11,474 nt of DNA from Prolixibacteraceae bacterium (GTDB lineage Bacteria > Bacteroidota > Bacteroidia > Bacteroidales > Prolixibacteraceae). The stretch covers positions 1 to 11,474 of the forward strand of contig JAFGGF010000435.1 in NCBI GenBank assembly GCA_016930735.1, read 5' to 3'. Under the pieces are notes generated by a model that was given only the letters and a program-made list of their open reading frames with translations, searched no databases and had not been told where the DNA came from. Of this stretch, positions 7,571 to 11,474 are shown piece by piece (positions within the stretch are counted from its first letter, which is position 1; every line of letters starts with the position of its first letter). The translations under genes and the position numbers were made by a program.

Positions 7571-7972
7571 TTATTTTTCCCATTTCCGGTTTAAAGAACG
7601 TGTAAACCGGGTAAGGCTGTTGACTTCTGTAAAAGTGAAAGCAATATAAATGATCATTATAATAATAACAAATGCAACAGCTTTTTCTGTACTTATTGCC
7701 AGATAAATTACAACAAATGCAGCATAAACCATCAGTTTTAAAAAGGCAGTTACCATATTCAAGCGGGTGAACTTTGCCATATCTTTCCTGGCAGTATTTA
7801 CCTGCCAGGCATGTATCAACAAAGTAAAAATATAAAAGAAAACCAGTGCGATCCAGTAAACCGGCAGGTAATATTCAGGGAAAAACCATTTGAATACAAC
7901 AAAACCGGGAACAATTAATCCAATGGCAACGAGGCTGATTCTGACTAAAAATTTTTGTATTTCCGAACTCAT
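7571..7972 (-). CDS. Four-helix membrane protein in the atpI position
   Basis: Encodes 133 residues. Four membrane helices are visible at about 8-30, 36-56, 72-93 and 97-115, with short polar loops and a basic C-terminal tail (SLNRKWEK). Length, helix count and place between atpZ and atpB match AtpI/UncI, the accessory protein of other bacteria that helps assemble the c ring, but I see no residue-level motif proving homology. Its ATG overlaps the atpZ stop as ATGA, so the two are very probably translated together, and its partner is likely AtpZ or the Fo sector. The loop between helices 2 and 3 (NTARKDMAKFTRLN) is positively charged and so probably cytoplasmic. I leave the symbol blank because the family assignment rests on position. 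Confidence 0.8.
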   Translation of the reverse strand: MSSEIQKFLVRISLVAIGLIVPGFVVFKWFFPEYYLPVYWIALVFFYIFTLLIHAWQVNTARKDMAKFTRLNMVTAFLKLMVYAAFVVIYLAISTEKAVAFVIIIMIIYIAFTFTEVNSLTRFTRSLNRKWEK

Positions 7973-8193
7973 TTTTTTAATAAATTTCTGACACCATAAA
8001 AAATTGAAATAACAACAGAAAAAACCATCAGGATTAAAGTAAACCAGTTAAAATCTGTTTTCAGCCACTGATCGAGCTTATAACCACCAAAAGTGCCAAG
8101 TGCAATAATGGCAAGCATTTCAAAGCCCAGGCCTGAATACCTGATAAAACTATCGAATTTATTTTTGTTGTTATTTGATTTTTGCAGGTTCAT
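7969..8193 (-). CDS. atpZ: AtpZ-like small membrane protein of the ATP synthase cluster
   Basis: Encodes 74 residues from the ATG at 8193. The frame is open further up, with a possible start at 8274, but that would add 27 unusual residues lying inside the bactofilin gene, while the shorter form has the usual AtpZ length. The polar N terminus (SNNNKNKF) is followed by two hydrophobic helices (about 18-38 and 48-68), with the helix-hairpin motif GTFGGYKLDQWL at 33-44, typical of the AtpZ/AtpI family. AtpZ is reported in other bacteria to act with AtpI as a membrane complex near Fo, in Mg2+/Ca2+ transport or assembly. The start lies 23 bases inside the bactofilin gene and the stop shares ATGA with the next gene, so the three are one translational unit. 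Confidence 0.85.
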   Translation of the reverse strand: MNLQKSNNNKNKFDSFIRYSGLGFEMLAIIALGTFGGYKLDQWLKTDFNWFTLILMVFSVVISIFYGVRNLLKK

Positions 8194-8554
8194 CAGCCTG
8201 GTTCCCCATCGTACAGGTTCCCGTAAATACCGATCCCGGCTCAACAGAAAGTTTGCCGGTAATAATTTCACCACTGATCTTCGAACTTGACTTCATACTG
8301 AGCAGTTCTTTTGCACCGATTTTGCCTTTTACCTGCCCCGAAATTTCGATATTATTACAGACAATTTCGCCTTCGATCTTTCCGCTGGCACCAACTACCA
8401 AACGGCCTTTGGCATTTACATTGCCTTTCAGTTCTCCGTCGATCCGGATATCGCCTTCAGCAACAATGTCACCAGTAATTTTAGTGCCGCTGCTGATTAA
8501 ATTAATGTTTTGTCCTTGTGGTTCGTTGTTCATCCTTGAATTCATTTTTGCCAT
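8171..8554 (-). CDS. Bactofilin (polymer-forming cytoskeletal protein)
   Basis: Encodes 127 residues. Bactofilins form nucleotide-free filaments, usually at the membrane, and act as scaffolds for cell-wall enzymes and cell shape. The sequence shows the expected short disordered N terminus (residues 1-20, Asn/Gln rich) and then a right-handed beta-helix core with repeating hydrophobic-Gly turns: TKITGDIVAEGDIRIDGELK, GRLVVGASGKIEGEIV, IEISGQVKGKIGA, SSKISGEIITGKLSVEPGSV. It ends in a short polar tail. ATGs at 8554, 8545 and 8533 are all possible; I keep the longest. The last 23 bases overlap atpZ. The upstream gap (8555-8655) holds only a 7/8 match to TANNTTTG (minus strand 8609-8602) and no terminator after fabH, so it may be read from fabH, from a weak promoter, or from both. 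Confidence 0.92.
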   Translation of the reverse strand: MAKMNSRMNNEPQGQNINLISSGTKITGDIVAEGDIRIDGELKGNVNAKGRLVVGASGKIEGEIVCNNIEISGQVKGKIGAKELLSMKSSSKISGEIITGKLSVEPGSVFTGTCTMGNQADEPAKIK

Positions 8555-8655
8555 GGCTTGTTTTATATCTTTTTGTCTTTCTGAAAGAGTTGCTGAAAAT
8601 ACAAAAATTATATATTAAGTGCAATCAGATCAGAAATATTAATTATTACAACCAT

Positions 8656-9660
8656 TTATATTTTATCCCCGTCGTAAGCCCATTTGAGGAAAATACTTCC
8701 CCAGGTAAACCCGGCACCAAAAGCCGTAAGGATCAGATTGTCGCCTTTACGGAGTTGTTTCTCGTAATCGTAAAGGCATAATGGGATAGTAGCAGCAGTA
8801 GTATTCCCGTATTTGTGAATATTTACCATTACTTTATTTTTATCGAGCCCAACCCTTCGTGCCGTTGCATCAATAATGCGCATGTTGGCCTGGTGAGGGA
8901 CCAGCCAGTTAATGTCCTCGGCATTTAAGCCATACTTTTCCATTATTTCCTCTGTTACATCTGCCATCCCTGAAACAGCATGTTTAAAAACGGTTTGCCC
9001 TTCCTGGTAAACAAAATGTTCATCATTCTGTACGGTTTCCAGCGAAGCAGGGCGTAATGAACCTCCGGCTTTCATATGAAGGTGGTGTCTGCCAAGCCCG
9101 TTAACATGGTGTATATAATCGATAATTCCGAGCTCCTCCTTTGTAGGCTCAAGCATAACGGCAGTTCCGGCATCGCCAAACAAGGGGCAGGTTGTCCGGT
9201 CTTTATAATTTGTTATCGACGACATCATATCGGCTCCAACAACAATAACTTTTTTATACCGACCCGATTCAATAAACTGGGTAGCAGTTGCCAATGTATA
9301 GATAAAACCGGAGCAGGCAGCATTTACATCGAAACTCCAGGCTCGTTTAATGCCAACTTTGTGGCTTATAATATTTGCCGTTGCCGGAAATGGCATATCA
9401 GGAGTAATGGTTGCACAAAGAAGCAAATCCACTTCTTTGGGATGAGTGCAGGTTTTTTTCAAAAGCTGTTTTACAGCTGCAGTTCCCATATCGCTGGTAG
9501 CTTTGCCTGGTTCTTTCAGAATCCTGCGTTCTTTAATCCCGATCCTTTGCATGATCCATTCATCGGAAGTTTCCACCATTGTGCTTAATTCATCGTTTGT
9601 TAACCTGTATTCAGGTAAAAATGCTCCAATGCCGGTGATAGCCGCCCTGATTTTTTTCAT
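8656..9660 (-). CDS. fabH: Beta-ketoacyl-ACP synthase III
   Basis: Encodes 334 residues, the full family length. FabH condenses an acyl-CoA (acetyl- or branched-chain) with malonyl-ACP, the first step of type II fatty-acid elongation in the cytoplasm. The catalytic triad is intact: Cys116 in NAACSGFIYTL, His256 in VPHQANMRI, and Asn286 in KYGNTTAATIPL. The N-terminal TSDEWIMQRIGIKERR (31-46) and the terminal GAGFTWGS (315-322) are also diagnostic. ATG start with no Shine-Dalgarno. It is 209 bases downstream of rpmF, whose terminator intervenes, so it probably has its own promoter, though I found no convincing TANNTTTG in the gap. A bactofilin gene follows rather than the fatty-acid genes often found near fabH. 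Confidence 0.97.
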   Translation of the reverse strand: MKKIRAAITGIGAFLPEYRLTNDELSTMVETSDEWIMQRIGIKERRILKEPGKATSDMGTAAVKQLLKKTCTHPKEVDLLLCATITPDMPFPATANIISHKVGIKRAWSFDVNAACSGFIYTLATATQFIESGRYKKVIVVGADMMSSITNYKDRTTCPLFGDAGTAVMLEPTKEELGIIDYIHHVNGLGRHHLHMKAGGSLRPASLETVQNDEHFVYQEGQTVFKHAVSGMADVTEEIMEKYGLNAEDINWLVPHQANMRIIDATARRVGLDKNKVMVNIHKYGNTTAATIPLCLYDYEKQLRKGDNLILTAFGAGFTWGSIFLKWAYDGDKI

Positions 9661-9729
9661 AATAATTTTATGAATTGTGAATTCAATAATTTTTCGGGTG
9701 CGAAATAATGAATTTATTGGTTTCCGGAT

Positions 9730-9831
9730 TTACCGGTGGTTGTTTTTCTTTGAAAAGAGAAATAATTCGCTAACATTTACAATTATTAATGGAACAAAAG
9801 AGTAAAAAGTTCCACCTAAAATTGCTAACAT
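9730..9831 (-). CDS. Possible 33-residue membrane micro-ORF between rpmF and fabH
   Basis: The minus strand holds ATG at 9831 through TAA at 9730, encoding 33 residues: a hydrophobic stretch (residues 1-26, MLAILGGTFYSFVPLIIVNV then SELFLF) and a basic tail (SKKNNHR), the layout of a small single-pass membrane peptide. The ATG directly follows the T tract of the rpmF terminator, so it would be read only by transcripts escaping that terminator or starting close to it. There is no homology that I recognise and no Shine-Dalgarno, which is uninformative in this phylum. In AT-rich DNA an open frame this short is quite possible by chance. The rest of the gap (9661-9729) holds small AT-rich hairpins (for example TGAATTGTGAATTCA at 9671-9685) and nothing else I recognise. 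Confidence 0.25.
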   Translation of the reverse strand: MLAILGGTFYSFVPLIIVNVSELFLFSKKNNHR

Positions 9832-9854
9832 AAAAAAACCCGGAATTAACCGGG
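9832..9854 (-). terminator. Intrinsic terminator after rpmF
   Basis: On the minus strand CCCGG (9854-9850) and CCGGG (9843-9839) form a GC stem around the 6-base loop TTAATT, followed at once by seven T residues (complement of 9832-9838). It lies 15 bases beyond the rpmF stop. It should end the DUF177-rpmF transcript before fabH, although the stem is only 5 bp and some read-through is plausible. Confidence 0.8.
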
Positions 9855-9869
9855 CTTCTTTAAATTTCT

Positions 9870-10055
9870 TTAAACAGCAATATCTTTTTCAATAACCTGT
9901 TTTCCCTTGTAATATCCGCATTCAGGGCAAACATGGTGGTATTTTACAGATGCTCCGCAATTGGAACAAGTTGCAAGAGTCGGCGCAGTTGCTTTATAAT
10001 GAGTCCTGCGTTTGTCTCTCCGCGTTTTTGAAATTTTATGCTTTGGATGTGCCAT
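9870..10055 (-). CDS. rpmF: 50S ribosomal protein L32
   Basis: Encodes 61 residues. It opens with the diagnostic basic N terminus MAHPKHKISKTRRDKRRTHY (1-20) and carries a complete zinc ribbon: Cys30, Cys33, Cys43 and Cys46 (CSNC, CPEC). It is therefore the zinc-binding (C+) type rather than a zinc-free paralogue of the kind induced by zinc starvation. It lies 11 bases after the DUF177 gene, a pairing conserved across many bacteria, and is followed by a terminator. Confidence 0.97.
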   Translation of the reverse strand: MAHPKHKISKTRRDKRRTHYKATAPTLATCSNCGASVKYHHVCPECGYYKGKQVIEKDIAV

Positions 10056-10066
10056 TTTATTTTATT

Positions 10067-10597
10067 TTAATTGTTATTTCTTAATTTTTTCAATGCATCC
10101 CACCGATGATCCGGCTCCTGTTCCTTTTCTTTAAGTTTATATTTTTTAATCTGATCAAGCATCTCCGGGTCACACATCCTTTTTCCGTCTTTGTTTTTCG
10201 GATGTACATGCCGGGCTGGAATACTTAATACAGCATATTCATAAAATAACTGAGCAACATCGATAAAATCCTCGTCAGGAGAAATCCATAAAACATCTTC
10301 AATATCATCAAAACGGTTTTCACCGAACTTAACAAACAACGATGTTTTTATCTCTACAGGTTGATTGTACTTATCGAGGCAACGGTCGCAAATTAATTCA
10401 ACTGTCCCTTTCAAATGAAAAAAAAGTGTCAGCAAGTTGCTGCGTTTTTCGAATTTAACTTTTGCCAAAATATTGGCTTTTTCAACCAGACTTTTATCAA
10501 AAAGCTCAAAGAACTTGTTTCCTATTTTGTATTCAAATTCATGAATACCTTCCTTCAGGCCTTTAAAGGCAATACTATATTGTGAGGTTTTACCCAC
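10067..10597 (-). CDS. DUF177/YceD family protein (large-subunit rRNA accumulation)
   Basis: Encodes 176 residues. The N terminus SQYSIAFKGLKEGIHEFEY (5-23) is typical of the Bacteroidota form. The central CDRCL (Cys70, Cys73) is the family hallmark, with a third cysteine at 142 in KRMCDPEML, and the C terminus ends with DHRWDALKKL (163-172). The E. coli member YceD affects 23S rRNA levels, and the gene is almost always beside rpmF, as here, which supports a role in 50S assembly. The start is GTG at 10597: an in-frame stop lies three codons upstream and the next Met is residue 141, so no ATG start is available. It overlaps no other gene and is probably the first gene of the rpmF transcript. 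Confidence 0.92.
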   Translation of the reverse strand: MGKTSQYSIAFKGLKEGIHEFEYKIGNKFFELFDKSLVEKANILAKVKFEKRSNLLTLFFHLKGTVELICDRCLDKYNQPVEIKTSLFVKFGENRFDDIEDVLWISPDEDFIDVAQLFYEYAVLSIPARHVHPKNKDGKRMCDPEMLDQIKKYKLKEKEQEPDHRWDALKKLRNNN

Positions 10598-10609
10598 GGT
10601 TTTTCAAAA

Positions 10610-10624
10610 AGTGCAGCAAAAATA
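10610..10624 (-). promoter_or_regulatory. Candidate promoter for the DUF177-rpmF operon
   Basis: On the minus strand 10624-10617 is TATTTTTG, an exact match to the Bacteroidota -7 element TANNTTTG. The start of transcription would be near 10610, only about 13 bases before the GTG start codon. No good -33 element is visible (TTAG about 19-22 bases upstream is the nearest). The surrounding gap is very AT-rich, so a chance match is possible, but the position is right. Confidence 0.45.
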
Positions 10625-10656
10625 TAAATTTTATTTAAATGGCTAAAATTAAATTG

Positions 10657-10680
10657 AAAAATATTTTAATGATTTAAAAT
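10657..10680 (-). terminator. Weak AT-only hairpin after the histidine kinase gene
   Basis: On the minus strand ATTTTAA (10680-10674) and TTAAAAT (10669-10663) form a perfect 7-bp stem with a 4-base loop, followed shortly by five T residues (complement of 10657-10661). It starts 8 bases beyond the kinase stop. With no G-C pairs it would be a poor terminator alone; I list it as the only candidate between the kinase and DUF177. Confidence 0.3.
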
Positions 10681-10687
10681 TAAGCAG

Positions 10688-11474
10688 TTAACCCTTTTTT
10701 AATATAATCCTGAAGGTAGTGCCTTTGTTAATTTCACTTTGTTTGATGAATATTTTTCCCTTGTGGTACATTTCAATGATCCTTTTTGCCAGCGATAATC
10801 CCAGTCCCCAGCCCCTTTTTTTTGTGGAGAAACCGGGTTGAAATATTGTTTTATGCTGCGATTTAGGGATTCCCTTACCCGTATCTGAAATATCAATACG
10901 TATATTATCTTCTTTTTCAGTTAATCTGACAGAAATTGTCCCGGGATTGTTTTCCATCGCATCGATAGCATTTTTGCAGAGGTTCTCAATAACCCACGAA
11001 AATAAAGCAGCATTTAAAGGTGCAATGAAAACGGTTTCTTTATTGTAAAGCGATTCAAATTTTACCAGGTTTGAAAAACGTGATTTCAGATAAGTCAATG
11101 TAGAATCAAGGACTTCGGTAACATTTGTATGAAGCAATTCGGGTGTTGAACCTATTTTCGAAAATCGTTCGGTAATTTTTTCAAGCCGTTTGATGTCTTT
11201 ATCAAATTCCTGGATCAGCTCAGGGTCTATGTCTTTTAATTTAAGGATTTCGAGCCAGGCCATTAATGCTGAAATAGGTGTGCCCAGTTGATGTGCTGTT
11301 TCTTTCGACATGCCAACCCAAACCTGGTTTTGTTCTGCTTTTCGTGATGCACTGAAAGCATAATATGCAATCCCGATAAAAATAAAAATGACCATCATTT
11401 GCACAATGGGAAAAAATCGCAGATTTCGTAACAAATAAGATTCATGGTAGTAGAGATATTGAATCTGTCCTTCA
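10688..11474 (-). CDS. Sensor histidine kinase, 5' end missing
   Basis: The frame is open to the right edge, so the gene begins outside the window; 261 residues of the C-terminal part are visible (numbered here from the first complete codon). A TTG at 11434 is internal rather than a start, because YLYYHESYLL just upstream continues the protein. A membrane helix spans about 20-40. The dimerisation/phosphoacceptor helix carries KETAHQLGTPISAL, with the phosphorylated His at about 61. The ATPase domain has an N box (ENLCKNAIDAM, about 163-173), G1 (DTGKGIP, about 197-203), an F-box region (FQPGFSTKKRG) and G2 (GWGLGLSLAKRI, about 221-232). All residues needed for kinase activity seem present. 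The sensor domain and any response regulator lie outside the window, so the signal is unknown. Confidence 0.93.
   Translation of the reverse strand, partial: EGQIQYLYYHESYLLRNLRFFPIVQMMVIFIFIGIAYYAFSASRKAEQNQVWVGMSKETAHQLGTPISALMAWLEILKLKDIDPELIQEFDKDIKRLEKITERFSKIGSTPELLHTNVTEVLDSTLTYLKSRFSNLVKFESLYNKETVFIAPLNAALFSWVIENLCKNAIDAMENNPGTISVRLTEKEDNIRIDISDTGKGIPKSQHKTIFQPGFSTKKRGWGLGLSLAKRIIEMYHKGKIFIKQSEINKGTTFRIILKKG

Noticed and set aside
8194..8274. Longer form of atpZ starting at 8274 (101 residues)
   Set aside because: The extra 27 residues lie wholly inside the bactofilin gene in another frame, do not resemble an AtpZ N terminus, and the 74-residue form fits the family length.
8602..8609. 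Promoter TANNTTTG upstream of the bactofilin gene (minus strand)
   Set aside because: Only a 7/8 match in very AT-rich sequence with a badly spaced TTG; mentioned under the gene but too weak to list.
8171..8618. Plus-strand open frame of 147 codons over the bactofilin gene
   Set aside because: It is antisense to a clear beta-helix protein gene, rich in Ser/Pro/Ile as expected for a complement frame, and matches no family I recognise.
9076..9588. Plus-strand open frame of 170 codons inside fabH
   Set aside because: It is antisense to an intact FabH with all catalytic residues; its cysteine- and serine-rich composition is typical of a shadow frame.
11432..11434. TTG at 11434 as the start of the histidine kinase
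   Set aside because: The frame continues to the right edge with sensible sequence (YLYYHESYLL), and a kinase starting there would lack its sensor part.

Overview
The window (11,474 bases, visibly AT-rich) looks like ordinary chromosome of a member of the Bacteroidota, probably of the Bacteroidales/Marinilabiliales side, although only the phylum is well supported. The signs are: start codons without Shine-Dalgarno sequences; two good matches to the Bacteroidota -7 promoter element TANNTTTG; an ATP synthase cluster in the order atpB-E-F-H-A-G without atpD and atpC; an a subunit with a long exported N-terminal extension; and a TonB-dependent receptor with a carboxypeptidase-regulatory-like N-terminal domain.

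Layout. Bases 1-2238 (+) are the 3' part of a TonB-dependent outer-membrane receptor gene cut by the left edge. A terminator hairpin at 2248-2275 separates it from everything else, which all lies on the minus strand and reads right to left. In transcription order these genes are: a sensor histidine kinase cut by the right edge (11474-10688); a DUF177/YceD protein and ribosomal protein L32 (rpmF), ending in a strong terminator (9854-9832); a possible 33-codon membrane micro-ORF (9831-9730); the fatty-acid initiation enzyme FabH (9660-8656); a bactofilin (8554-8171) whose 3' end overlaps atpZ (8193-7969); a four-helix membrane protein in the atpI position (7972-7571), overlapping atpZ by ATGA; and, behind its own candidate promoter, atpB, atpE, atpF, atpH, atpA and atpG (7452-2296).

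How it works together. atpB/E/F give the membrane Fo sector (a, c ring, b), atpH/A/G give delta, alpha and gamma of F1, and atpZ plus the following membrane gene are likely accessory or assembly factors. The catalytic beta and the epsilon subunits are not in the window and must be encoded elsewhere for the enzyme to work. DUF177, L32 and FabH form a ribosome/fatty-acid block common in bacteria, but here L32 and FabH are separated by a terminator.

The window is mostly conserved housekeeping DNA and I did not find a clearly new defence or mobile system. The points most worth a second look are the bactofilin gene overlapping atpZ, the His-rich exported domain on AtpB, the hairpin between atpE and atpF, the short-repeat element between atpA and atpG, and the micro-ORF behind the rpmF terminator. 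No rRNA, tRNA, CRISPR array, insertion sequence or attachment site was seen, and no gene-free stretch is longer than about 210 bases.
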